Positions 12,386 to 23,839 of a DNA stretch of 64,000 bases are shown here, one piece after another. Origin of the DNA: Asterias amurensis (lineage: Eukaryota > Echinodermata > Asteroidea > Forcipulatida > Asteriidae); the NCBI RefSeq assembly GCF_032118995.1, contig NC_092649.1:29526927-29590926 (forward strand), in the 5' to 3' direction. Each line of letters begins with the position of its first letter. Within the stretch, counting starts at the first letter, position 1. Position numbers and translations under genes: made by a program. The notes under the pieces are model-generated. The model was not told the DNA's origin and searched no databases. It saw nothing but the letters and a program-made list of their open reading frames with translations.

Positions 12386-13420
12386 TGTATTGGGGGCACT
12401 GTCCAACTACGTTGCCATAATTAATGTGCCAACATCAAATCTTGGTGCTGCCATTTTTGGCGTTGGAGGCAATGTCCCTGTCTGTTATACAGCAGAGTGG
12501 GCATTTCAGGCAGATGCGGCGTTTACACAGTCGTGGACGACTCCCATGAAGACACTTACTTACAAGTCCTCAGTGACTTGCCTCGACAATTGGACAAACG
12601 AGCAGGGAACAATTATTTGGAACGAAGCTGCAAAGTTAACATCCCAAATGACTTATAATCAATATGCAAAATTACGGCAGTTTACATTACACGTACGTAC
12701 AAGGCAAAACAAAGGAAGATCAGTGATGCATGATCCACAAATAAATAAAATAATAACAAGGATCTGTGTGTGCAGAGTATACAGACTTTATATCCAGCTA
12801 CTATAATGGCAGTCTTTTTAGTTTCATTCGTCATGTGCAAATTGGCACACATAGAATCAACCCCTGACCAAATGCAAAATGCAAGCAGATGTATCCCAAT
12901 TATCTTTCCCACAAGAATCCCGACAGCCTGGGAACCAGAAAGATAAAGCACATCTTCCTTATGTGCATAGTTTATAAATAACATATTTCTAATAGCCGCC
13001 ACTAACAAGGGCCTGAAATTAATACTGGACAGCAGGCCCTGAGGGCTAGTGATTTCATGTCGGGGCTGGTATCTTTTGACCAGACTAGTCCAGAGGTCTT
13101 GTGTTTTTTTCACTTGAATAATAATACCTCACTGTGCAATAACAAAATAGTGTTCAAATGTTGACTTTGAGTCTGATAAAGATCTTCTTTATTCTGTTGA
13201 GTATTGAAGTACATGTACATACTATGTACAGGCCTACTTAATCTGTACAGTATGATATTAATTGAACTGCTGGTACTTATAACGTTAAAAAAAAATTATT
13301 TTAAACTATTGATTGATTCTGGTCATAGAATGTAAACAACAAATCTTGACTGGGAAAATTGTGAGCTACACAATGTACAAGTCCAGAAGATTTTCCCCAA
13401 AATGTTGAGCTCTTCCCCTC

Positions 13421-13450
13421 CCCCACCCCCCCCCCCCCCCCCCCCCCCCC
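13421..13450. repeat. poly(C) tract
   Basis: A nearly pure C run of about 30 bases inside srGAP intron 1. Runs like this are error-prone in assemblies and can form i-motif/G-quadruplex structures. Confidence 0.9.
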
Positions 13451-14599
13451 GAGGGTTTAAACAGGTTCCATAGTCATTCTAATCTGAACAGCCTACTGCA
13501 ACTAGATCACTTTGTGATGTATGTGTGTGTGTGTGAACATGCAAACTACACAGCAATTAACAGCCAAACTTCAACGTTGCAATCATACACATTATCGAGT
13601 CTGGACTTTCATCATCTGAAATGTTAATTTTCTTTGAGGTGCCATGGCCTACTGCTACTCACACAGCGTGCAATTGGCCCACCCCTTGATGAACATGACA
13701 CATGTTGTGTGCTTTTTGTATTGTAAGACAGGCTCTCCAGCATTTTTATATTACATGTTTCAGAGACAGAGTCCTTTCATCTACAGATCTCTAATATTGC
13801 TTTATGAATGAAGCAAGAAATTGGGAGATGAAAATAAGGAGGTATGACCTGCGCACACCATGGTTCTCTTATGGAGAAAGACGCCCCAGTATACATGCAG
13901 CCCTGTATTTATGTATGCTTCGTTTTTGAATAGGGCAAAGGCACCAAGGCATTGTGTACTTGGTACGTATAAAGGGCATCCTAAGAGAGCATGGAGGCAA
14001 TCGCCTTTGTTGCATCCGTGAAGTATCAGGACAGTACATCGTAGTTTTTGTCAAGAACTACTAAAAAATAATAAAATTTGACTGTATAAACCTGTTAACA
14101 CATTGTATTTTCTTTATAAATACTAATCAGTTTAATAAAAACTTGTTAAATCTGACCGCATAAACTAGATATGTTTTACAGTACGCATATAGTGTGCGTA
14201 TTAAAATAAAGATTGTATTTGAACAAAAAGCCTTCGAACAAAAGAACTGCAAAGGTACCTGTGGTACAGTCTACATTATGCGAGCATCGTTCAATCTTTT
14301 TTACATTGTGGTAAGTTACGAGCTGAGCATACAATACTGTCATGTACATACAGTGCAGCGTCGAGAAAAAAAATGTGTGTTTACATGAAGACTCACATAT
14401 GTACATGTGTGAGCAAACAATGTCTTAAGGGTGTGGCAAATAGCGGAGGTAAAAACATCAGAGAACGTTATTATATAAAAGATATATCAAAGTCTTACAT
14501 AGCGTACACTACATGTACCAACAAGATACTCAAGGCGCTTATATACACTTATATAGAAAGAGAGGTTATTGAAAGTTACGAGTTCTGAGACCCAATTAT

Positions 14600-14775
14600 A
14601 GCACCTTATAAGTGTTTACAAGGTGTTACGGTGCATTTAGCAGCCACAGCCTGGAACACCGGGGCGAACCCCTTCTCTTTTTGATAATTCACTGGGTTCT
14701 TTAACATGTGTTACACAACACATGGGACCAACGGCTTTACGTCCCATCCAAAGGATGAAACATGCTACACAAAAT
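14600..14775 (-). mobile_element. SINE core, minus orientation
   Basis: On the minus strand it reads CATCCTTTGGATGGGACGTA, GTTGGTCCCATGTG, AAAGAACCCAGTG and GGGGTTCGCCCCGGTG. This matches the core of the 36735-37025 SINE. The tRNA-like head is missing. Confidence 0.7.
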
Positions 14776-16246
14776 GTATCAGTTGTAACTAAAAAATCTT
14801 TATTGCAACTCAACATTTAGTGAGCACACAATATTTTTAGTCCGAACTATTTTGCTATGCAAAGTTGCTAAACAATATCATTTCCCGATTGAAGCATATT
14901 GAATGCAGCACTTTAAAGGCGATTTACTCCTCTCAATTACTGTAAAATATGATCAGTGCACAGCAACACTTTTTGTGTCGTTTGGATACGAAAAAATTCT
15001 GCAAAAAAAACTCTATATCATGGCGACTATTGACAAGCCTAGGCTCTGTTGCATCGTGACCATTGCCAATCTTAATGTGCTGTGCAACCATCGGGGAGAT
15101 GTTCAGAATTACATTAAGCTCAACAATAAAAAGGAAAAAGTTTCTTAAATCAGAGAGGTTGTCAAATGAATTTATTTACGGAAAGATTGGATTATTTTCA
15201 GGGAACTTTCTGCAGAATCATGGAGAGTTGGTCTGTCACATTTGTCATTGGTACTGAATGGTAACATCATTATTACCTTTGTATAGTTTGATTCAATTGT
15301 CATGTACACAAATAGGACGTTCCCACTTCCGCATCGCACACTCTGACACTCCAAAGCCAACATTTTCACTTGACCTTTAGTCATGCTTTCTTCCACAAGA
15401 ACCGCAGGTTAATCTTCCTGGATTGTGTTGTTTTTCATCATTATATTTAGAATTTGGCATTCTGTTGTTCAATTTACAATGAAACAAAGTGCATGTTGTT
15501 TTGGGGGAAAATGCATCTGAGTACCACAAACCGTTCTTTTAACTTGTCATCGACCCAAAAAGAGATTGTGAACATACTACATTTATGGGTGGACTTGTAC
15601 ATACACACCCAGGTATGGTTTTGTTATGTGAAAACTTTAATTATTAATATGATGGGACTCATGAGCATTGTGCACTAAAGTGCTATCAGCTGACTGGTTC
15701 ATGTTGACAGGCACAAAGTACAATGCACAATGTAAATGTAGGCCTAATGGTTTAGAGGCCTATAGGTGTAAACCTCAAAGGACTAGGAAAGGGAACAATT
15801 TTGCAACACATCAGTGTTGATTGAAAATGCACCCAAATCTATGCCTAGATTTTGTATAGATCGCTTCAAAATGTTATTTTTCCTGCAAATTATTAATAGT
15901 ACACGTACAATCAGTAAAGATACTTTGAATTTGCTTCAATTGCATAATGTCCGTTGCCGTCATAACCAAAATTGCAAAAGATAATGTTAGTGATACTGAT
16001 TATATTTAAAATGGCAGCATAGCCACAAAGACAGATGGTGAATTGTTTACATGGGCCAAAGAGCACTCAGAGGGCAGCAATAATGAGTGCGAGTGCATAC
16101 TCCATCCAGCAAGGCCTTCCCTTGGTGTTCCAACCAGGCAGGCCTCTACCCATGGTCAAGCCATAGAGCCAGGCTTGCTCTATGCTCCAGCCATGCAGGC
16201 CTCCTCCAAACTCCAGCCATGCACAAATATTCAGATCTTGCATGTT

Positions 16247-16500
16247 TGAACCATTGCACGGTTTTCCTCTTATGTCGCAAACTAACATGGTCAGCCATTT
16301 TATAGAGTCAAAATTTTTGCTCCACAAAATGGCCGACCGTGTTTGTTCATGACATTAACAGAAAACTGTGCAACTTCGAGGCATGTTTGTGTGAAACATG
16401 ATATTCTACTTTTAAATTATCTATCTAACCACATGCATCATAACAACCGGTTTCACATGCTTTTCAAAGACCAACTCGCCCGATCCAAGGCAACTAAATT
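16247..16500. mobile_element. Decayed M2 fold-back element, inner part
   Basis: It shares GCACGGTTTTCCTCTTA, the inverted AACATGGTCAGCCATTTT/AAAATGGCCGACCGTGTT and TTTTCAAAGACCAACTCG with the M2 family (34849-35239 and others). Both TTAA ends have been lost or diverged beyond recognition. Confidence 0.65.
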
Positions 16501-18734
16501 CAATGGTATCCTGTTAGTTACCATACTATCATACCAACAATGCAGTAACTCCACAGCAGCCATGGACCATTGCCAATAATTATAAATATTTCTACTTCAC
16601 TAATAAGAAGCAAAACAGACCTTCACAACCAAGGAATTTCCTGTTAATTATGTTACCATGCCTTAACACTGCAGTGGCAAAATGAAAGCAAGAAGTGCTC
16701 ATGTATGTCTGCACACACATGAAATATGACTCAGATGACGAACAATGTAGGCCTACATGATATGGTTATGAAGATGCAACTTGTGAACATTCATGGAGCA
16801 GTCTCATGGTTACAATTAAAGTAAGACCCATCAAATGAATGTTACTCTTGTCAAAGATCCTCTATCAGAAATTATTTAGATGCATTTGTTCTGAATAATA
16901 CAATCAAGTGTAGGCCTATAGGCCTACATTTTGTACATGTTTAAGTGGCAGCAACACATGAGGCTGCAACATTATTTTACGTGTATTGATTGTAATATTT
17001 CAAGAATTTTTTCCCAATTTTTATGTGGAAAATGTTTTCATACAAGCTATTAATTTGTTTACTTGGTTTATATTCTTTACTAACCATCAATCAATCCGGC
17101 TTTCTATTCAAAATCCCTTACTAACAAAAAGTAAGAAAATTTAAACACATAGACTGTTAGGAAAATAAGCAACTGTGAACTTGTGTGAAACAGCACTTCC
17201 GAAGGGAACAAATTTTTCAAAGATGTAATTCATGCAAGGGCTTGTCAGAGTTCCTTGCTTGCTCTATGGTCAGAGCATCAGAGCCACCTCCATATCCCTT
17301 TACAAGTTCTTTCATGGGAAACAACAAAAAGCCACAATGCGTGTTTACTTTGAAAGCAGCTGCTTTTGTGTGGTCTCTTGGTCAATGACTGGTCAGGAAA
17401 TAAACAGAGTCCCACTAACCCCCAGGCAACTACAGCGAGTCCATGGGTAAATACTAGGATGTCATCTTAATAAAATAACTATTCTTCTGCAATAGTTGGA
17501 GATTTCAAAAGGTGAAAGTGAGGAGGGGGGATCAGATGTCATCAGTTTTGATTGAAGGTTTTTTATTTCATGACCAGGAGGAGCAAATTGAGAGTTTCCT
17601 CAGGTCTGGAGGTCGTTATACCCTAAGATGTCTAGAAAAAAAGTCAGGCCTGATCTTTAAGAAATATTTAATTCAAAGGAGGACCTTTTCTGGTATAAAT
17701 AATAACAAAGGAATCATACATCCTGGTTCAGATGTTTTTGAAGTCTGCATGTTTATCAAATTAAAAATAATGTACACGCAAAGAAAAACATTTGATTATT
17801 TACATCAGTGACTGATTATTCCTTGAAGGCCAAGCATAGCAAAATGCATGCTACACAAAACCTAGTAGTTGATAAACTCAGAAGTCATTGATTGCTAATT
17901 AGCATAATTAGCATTCAGTCTGCACAATTTCGTTCAGTCTAAAAATTTCACTAGAATGCAAAATTGCTGACCATTATTTCCTGAAGGTTGTTCTTTTTGT
18001 GAAAAGTAAATCACAGTCAGTGTGAACATTCATGCAATAAATCAACAGCCATGAGCCTGTGACCAATGTCAAATGATGTTTTTTCCGCAAACAATTTACT
18101 TAGTCAAATGGATCGACATTTGTTTTCATACAATTTGTTTTTAATAATTTGTAAAGTTGTTTTGTTAATGTACGGTATTTATTGTTATATCTTTCACTCT
18201 TTCACGGTTTTGATGACAATTTGCATTTGTCTTTGGCAACTCAGAACCTACAACAGAAAATGGAACTTGATTGGAAGAGGGGGGGGATTGAATAACATAA
18301 TCACATCACAAAGACAAGCAAAACATTATCCAACATAACAGCACTTTGTACAAGTATGGTAGTTCTATAAATAATGATGATTCTATTCAAATAAGATAAA
18401 GTCTTTCATTGTAAGCATGCTGGCAGTGATTAAAATCAACCTCAAGCATCAACAACAAACTCCCTCATAAAACTAATATTTTACTTTCAGTGGCCATCAT
18501 ACGTGTACAGAACTGCAAAGATAAGTTCTGTACTCAGAGACCGAAAGGGTCCATGACAAAACTCTCAGATGAAACTGAAAGACTCGGTAATGTACACATG
18601 AAATGATGTAACGTCATTACTAGTATAGCTTTCTACAGTAAGGTTCCTTACAAACTCACAAAGGTTTCATGAGTACATTAAATGTATAACAGGCCCAGTG
18701 CTTAAGGGTCCCTTGAAAAAGGCGTTATTCAAAG

Positions 18735-18844
18735 AGCACCTCTAAAGAAATTGTACATTTTACATGGAATATTTCAAAGGGGCATCAAAGGGCACCTCTA
18801 AAGAAATTGTACATTTTACATGGAATATTTCAAAGGGGCATCAA
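18735..18844. repeat. Two-copy tandem duplication, 56-bp period
   Basis: The phrase CACCTCTAAAGAAATTGTAC to AATATTTCAAAGGGGCATCA occurs twice head to tail with almost no differences, so the duplication is recent. Confidence 0.9.
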
Positions 18845-20434
18845 GGCAATGGCCAGTGTTTAAAAACACCCCAAATCAACAAATTAATGTTATTTTCCAA
18901 GAGTTGTTACAACTTAACTTTAAAGAGATATTTATCAGAAAATAGGGTTTTACAAATGAATGAATACGGTATACTAATGATATCTTTTTAAAAGGTATCT
19001 GATAAAATCAAAACTATTCCAGCTTGCATTGTATTGATACCATAATGATGAAGCTGCAGTAATTACAATCAATGCTGGAAGCTAGCGGGAGTCAATTCCA
19101 AGTTTCACCAATGTCTCACACACAGCAAGGTTATTTTCTTTCAATTTAAATACTCCACATTCTTTGTCCAAATAATCAAAGCTTACTCCACCCAACCAAC
19201 CAACCTAGCCACCCACTCATGCAGTCTCAAGTAAAGTATCCTCCATTGCCCCATAGCTGGGCAACGACACTATCCAAGACTAGCAGTATGGAATTGCTAG
19301 AATTAGTTGACTTTGAGAAACAGCAGGCAGGCTGGTTCAATTGGAGGTTCAACTGGAGTGGAGGTTCGTGGCTAAACCACAAATGTCTCAGAACCTGAAT
19401 ATGTTGGACTGTCTAATAACCACAACCAATAGGTCTGAGTCTGGTGAATGAAGGAGTTCTATAGTTTACTTTATGGAGGGCTTGGTACACCATACAATCC
19501 ACATGTTTCATTTAAGGATCTTCATAGGACAATGAACATCATCAGAATTTCAAGTTTACATTAATTTTTTTCGCTAGTTGGGTGTCTTTTTATCAACACA
19601 CATACTCAAAGTCAATTAATAGTGTCTGCTTACTGTACAATTTGTACATCATTAGTAAATGATGTTGTGGGTCTTAATTAATCATGTTATAAAAATTAAC
19701 TTTTAAAAATATCTTTACAGACAAAAACATCTGCATTGCATACAATCAAAAAGTTTACCAGCATTTTAAATCTGTGTCAATTAATTCTCATTGGTTGGGT
19801 GTGATATCTTATTGCGAACTCAAAGTCAAAGAGTCAAAGAGCGGTTTATTGAATGTATTTTTTCCTTAGCAACATTGGCCTTGGGCCGGCTAGGCAGGCA
19901 TACTTTTCTTGTCGTTGTGTTTTGTTTGACAGAATCGGTACACACAGAAGGAATGCCAAGATTGGATAGCAATCACATTTGAGTTAATGTTTGGATTTAA
20001 GTTTAAATTAATTGCAGCATACATGTAACTTTCCTCAGCTCAGGTGGAAGGTATGGAGGGCTGGAGGGTGATGCCTTACCCAAGGCAGGGGCCAACCTTT
20101 CCATATTTAAGTTTAGTTGATTCAATAAAACAATATTAATCGATCTTTACATTACCAGATTACAAATTTGCGGAGGCCTCAAATCATTTTGTATACGCCC
20201 CTCCTTCAAAAAAGAAAAAAGGGCTCTCTTGTATTTAGTTAGTTGTCGTAGAATAGGTTTTTGAGGTATCCATACGCAACATTTATGCCCAACTTATAAG
20301 CACAGGAACTGTGCACCGAGCAAAGTCACTCACTATCTGCCAGTCATTTTGCTTCACCATACGGTGAACGTAACCCGCCACCGCGCGGCGTACAGACCGT
20401 TACAAACACACACACACAATGCACATTCACGTAC

Positions 20435-20495
20435 CTTTCACATGCGATTCAAACTCCTGCAATATTTCCTTTTCTTGTTTTCTATCGGACGACAT
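20435..20495 (-). CDS. SRGAP: srGAP coding exon 1 (start codon)
   Basis: This is the N-terminus of srGAP. The minus strand reads ATG then SSDRKQEKEILQEFESHVK, 20 codons plus one base, followed by the donor GTACGTG. It aligns with the vertebrate srGAP start (KKDKEIIAEYESQVK). Joining to exon 2 gives HVK-DIRQRL, matching the family's QVKEIRAQL. The start is chosen because it is the only ATG in this short exon, gives the family's usual N-terminal length, and sits just downstream of a promoter-like region. The gene runs leftwards; its divergent neighbour FAM72 starts 441 bp away. Identification is strong because both exons and their phase agree, although only about 79 codons of the protein are in the window. 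Confidence 0.92.
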
Positions 20496-20936
20496 TTTGA
20501 CGTGGTGTAACTCCTAACATAAAACTGTCATCACATGGTCTTACCAGCCAAGGTTTTGCCGTCAACTTATTCAAAACACAGTCGGAAAAAACTCTCACAG
20601 TGTCAACCTTCTCCGGCTAGTCGCCATTTTCTGAGATCACGGAAATACTTTTCTGCTGCAGAGAGCAGCCGCACAGACTGCTGGGAAATAATCCTTTTGT
20701 AGTACCGACGACGGACCAGGCAATTTGATTGGTCAATCACTCGAGTCTGGCGTTATGCTCTAATAATTCAACCACTCAAAATTGTTGTTGCTGCGAGGTC
20801 GTTTGTATCGCCAACGTATAAATAATCAGCAGCTGTTGTCATTCGGGCATTTAAATTTTACACTGTCCCGATATTGAGGAAAGAGTTCTTATTTTTTTCC
20901 AAGTAACTCGTTTGTTTTGCAGGGAACCGGGTTACA
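20496..20936. promoter_or_regulatory. Shared bidirectional promoter of srGAP and FAM72
   Basis: Only 441 bp separate the two ATGs, so both promoters must lie here or in unseen upstream exons. On the srGAP side, the minus strand has AAAATGGCGA (20621-20630), a YY1-type site of the kind often found at start sites of TATA-less genes. In the centre, ATTGG (20728-20732) is a CCAAT box on the minus strand. On the FAM72 side, TATAAATA occupies 20817-20824. A good acceptor-like sequence (TTTGTTTTGCAG, ending 20922) precedes the FAM72 ATG by 14 bp, so a 5'-UTR intron is possible. Site function is inferred from motif matches only. Confidence 0.6.
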
Positions 20937-23839
20937 ATGCACCCCAGCTTCAGGAAGAAAAATGTTATCAAGCTTCAGTGCCGTTTTTGTGACTCTTATG
21001 TTTGTAGAAGAGGAATGAAGGCAGTGTTACTGGCCGACACAGCAGTGGAATTGTACTCCACCGATTCACCAATGGCTGGGTAAGAAAATGGGATGTGCAC
21101 TGCGCAGTATTTGGCCCCACTGATTGATGTAAACACACTCGTTTCGTTTTTAAAATTCTGGTGTTGTCTAGTGTTTATCTAGTTGATATATGTTATACAA
21201 CAAATAATATTAGGTTTATGATTAAGTTTGGAATAAACTACAATATATAAATGATAATAATTTATAATTTATAATTATCATGTCATTCCTCCATCATGAC
21301 AATGGTCTGTGCTGTGGTCATACAAAAATTTGACAGTTTTGTAATGGAGGAAGGAAAACCATGGGAAAACTAGGGAAATTCCATTCCAAAGTGGCAGTGG
21401 CATGATGGGTATTTGGCATGGTAAGTTTGGTAGGGTTGCTGATCGCATGATGATGTATTTTGTTTATGATTTACAATTACATTACAAATTCAATATCAAT
21501 ATGTTCAAGATCAAAGGATATTCAAGGGGTGTCAATCTAATAGTTAGTTGTCACAAAAGAGTCTGAAATATATCCCCAAAATAATTTCAAAATGGGACAA
21601 CAGCCAGATACGTTGGAATGAAGGTCAGATATTCAGCATTGTTTTTTGCTTCCCTAATTTGTTTTTAAAAATGTGTGCTTTTGCAAAAAACTAACCATTT
21701 TGAAACACTACTCTACTCTGTGGACGTTTGTGTTTTTGTGTTGTATTAAATACAAAAAGTACCCTTACACTTGGAAACCCATTTTTATTGTGGCAGATTT
21801 GGATTAATTGAGAAAGGGTATTATTTCCTTAGAACTGTAATCCATTATGCAGAAATGGTAACACTAATATAAGACTACAGATCTTGGGCACACCAATTTA
21901 CATGATTTATTTTTCCCTATTTTTTATACAGAAAAATCAGCAACATCGGTAAAAGTTATTCTACTAAAAAGTGCACATGTAAGATTTGCGATGTTGCCTG
22001 TACTAGTTGGTATGTATAAATATGCTTCATTTTATTGGGAACCTTAACACACTTTGATTCCCATTCATAAATACCTTTTCGGTCAAAAACATCAACACTT
22101 TTTGAAAGTAAAATAAATGCAAAAATTATAATTGTTCAATGACTTCTTTTAACACAACATCCCTCCAGCTATGAAATGGTAAAGCCCTCCACCGCCCTCA
22201 GGTTAACAACTCCTTATAATAAGGGAATGCTGTGGGCGTCGCGCGTATCGTGTGATGTGGCACAACTGTTTCAGCCGTTGCTCTCGACCAATAGAAATGA
22301 ATAAACTGTCTTATAAGAACAGGTGCAAGCTCGCATGTCACGTCCATGTTTCAACACTTGTTATTGGTCATAAACAAAGGTTTATACACACCCACGCAAC
22401 GCGCTCTTCACCAATAGGAATAGCGAAGCTGTCTGAGGTATTTATGAATACTAGATTATGAAATGAATTTTTTTTTTTAAATAGCCTGAAAACCTCTGTT
22501 CCGTATGTTTTTGCCCAAGCAATTGTTCCCACTCTTTTCCAACTGGGCCAAATATCATGCCTGGGTCATATTCTTAAAATTTGAATCATCTACCCTTGCA
22601 AAGATTTGTATACTTGCCAAAGTATTCCTTGAGCTGTATTGCTAATGAACTAACACTATTTTTCTTTTTGTATAAAGCGGAAACGTATTGGGTTATCATG
22701 TGATGCTGCCATGTTCTTCGTGCCTACAGTCTTGCAACAACGGACACCTGTGGATCTTCAATAGCAATACAGTCTTCGCAGAAAGTAGACTTAACATTTC
22801 AGGTAAATAGTAGAAGTCACGTAGCGGATGCACCTTTTATATCATTTAAGGGACACGTTGGCTTGGATTGGGGAGTTGGTCTATGAAAAGCGTTGTTAAC
22901 CGTTTGTTATAAAGTGCATATGGTTAGAAAGATGTTTTAAAAGTAGAATATAATGGTCCACACAATTATTCTGTAAAATTGTGTGCTTTTCTTTTTAGTT
23001 TTATCATGCGAACCAACATGGTCGGCCATTTTGTTGAGTAAAAAATATGCACAAATTGGAGTGCTGTGTTAGTTCCTGACACACAAGCATTACTGTGCTA
23101 TTTCGAGGCATATTTGTGTGGATCAGTATAATCTACTTTTAAAACATCTTTCAAACGCTTTTCATAGACCAAGGCAACGTGTTCCTTTAATTATTACAAC
23201 AGAAAGAAGAAATAGGGTAAACTCTTACCCCAGTATTGCCTGAGGGGCTGTAAAATGTACGGTCTAAATTCAGTTTTGTTTTGTGAATTATGATACACTC
23301 ATTTTCCAATTGTGTATAAAAGTTGCAAACCTCATGTTTGAACTGGTGTAAAGTTCCACTTTATTTGATATTCTTTCAGAATAAAAGGGTCTAAAGCCCT
23401 ATACATTCCACACAGAAATTTTATGCGACTTGATCAAATATGGAAATTCTGAAATCCACTAAAAAAATTCCCCATGTACACAAATGAACAGACCCATATT
23501 TTTGAAATATGAGATATCATCTGGTGTTTTTCGGGCTGTAAGGACTCTATCTACTCGAAAATTAGTGTCAACCAAATTTGACCTTGAAGCCTCTCTTATG
23601 AGCCTCTCTTTTTTTTGGGGGAATGTTGGGTGTATTTGAACCAAGAGGAGTGCAGTACATTGCTGACTCACAATGCGGTCTGTTTAGACAATGTTAGATG
23701 CATTACACTCAATTTTTCTCGATACATTACAGCCACAGAGACATTGAGATGGGACAGCCTCCCAGACGCTTCACTGGAGCAAGATTCAGAACTTGATGAG
23801 TGGGATAACTACTTCCAACAGATGGAATGCTGCCGGTGA
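20937..23839 (+). CDS. FAM72: FAM72, complete four-exon gene
   Basis: The exons are 20937-21079, 21932-22009, 22678-22802 and 23733-23839. They total 453 bp and 150 residues; human FAM72A is 149. All introns are GT-AG and the phases (2, 2, 1) join cleanly. Recognisable stretches are LQCRFC, RGMKAVLLADT, STDSP, CTCKICDVAC, then CGNVLGYHVMLPCSSC, NNGHLWIF and TLRWDSLPD. The cysteine pairs suggest metal binding. Trp122 corresponds to human Trp125, which as I recall was reported to be needed for binding the uracil-DNA glycosylase UNG2. In mammals FAM72A antagonises UNG2 in B cells and is proliferation-linked; the role in an invertebrate is unknown but may also involve UNG. Introns 2 and 3 carry MITEs. 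The gene is divergent from srGAP, as FAM72 is from SRGAP2 in human. The first Met gives the expected length. Confidence 0.95.
22053..22450. mobile_element. M3 MITE in FAM72 intron 2
   Basis: The ends are inverted: CCCATTCATAAATACCT on the left and GGTATTTATGAAT on the right. The interior includes CAACTGTTTCAGCCGTTGCT and ACCAATAGGAATAGCGAAGC. The same sequence recurs at 40212-40580 outside any obvious gene, so this is a mobile repeat. It begins about 45 bp after exon 2. No coding capacity. Confidence 0.75.
22846..23190. mobile_element. M2 fold-back MITE in FAM72 intron 3
   Basis: TTAA-bordered element starting TTAAGGGACACGTTGGCTT and ending AAGGCAACGTGTTCCTTTAA, with an inner inverted GGTCGGCCATTTT. 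It is more diverged than the copies at 34849 and 62762. It begins 44 bp after FAM72 exon 3. Confidence 0.8.

Larger units (their letters stand above)
2132..20434 (-). other. srGAP intron 1 (about 18.3 kb)
   Basis: This interval joins srGAP exons 1 and 2 and has GT-AG ends on the minus strand (donor GTACGT at 20434, acceptor TTGCAG at 2132). I see no other gene inside. The longest plus-strand frame (12390-12806, 138 codons) has no recognisable domain and follows a tRNA-like SINE scrap. The intron holds fold-back elements, SINE pieces, a TIR element and simple repeats, listed separately. Stretches 10.7-13.4, 14.8-16.2, 16.5-18.7 and 18.9-20.4 kb contain nothing else that I can name. A first intron of this size often carries enhancers, but none can be proved from sequence alone. 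Confidence 0.85.

Noticed and set aside
12390-12806. 138-codon plus-strand frame in srGAP intron 1
   Set aside because: No recognisable domain, no splice context, the start lies just after a SINE scrap, and the opposite strand has an equally long frame overlapping its end.
12682-13113. 143-codon minus-strand frame
   Set aside because: It crosses repeat-like sequence (GGCCTGAAATTAATACTGG) and shows an irregular mix of hydrophobic and low-complexity residues; no family match.
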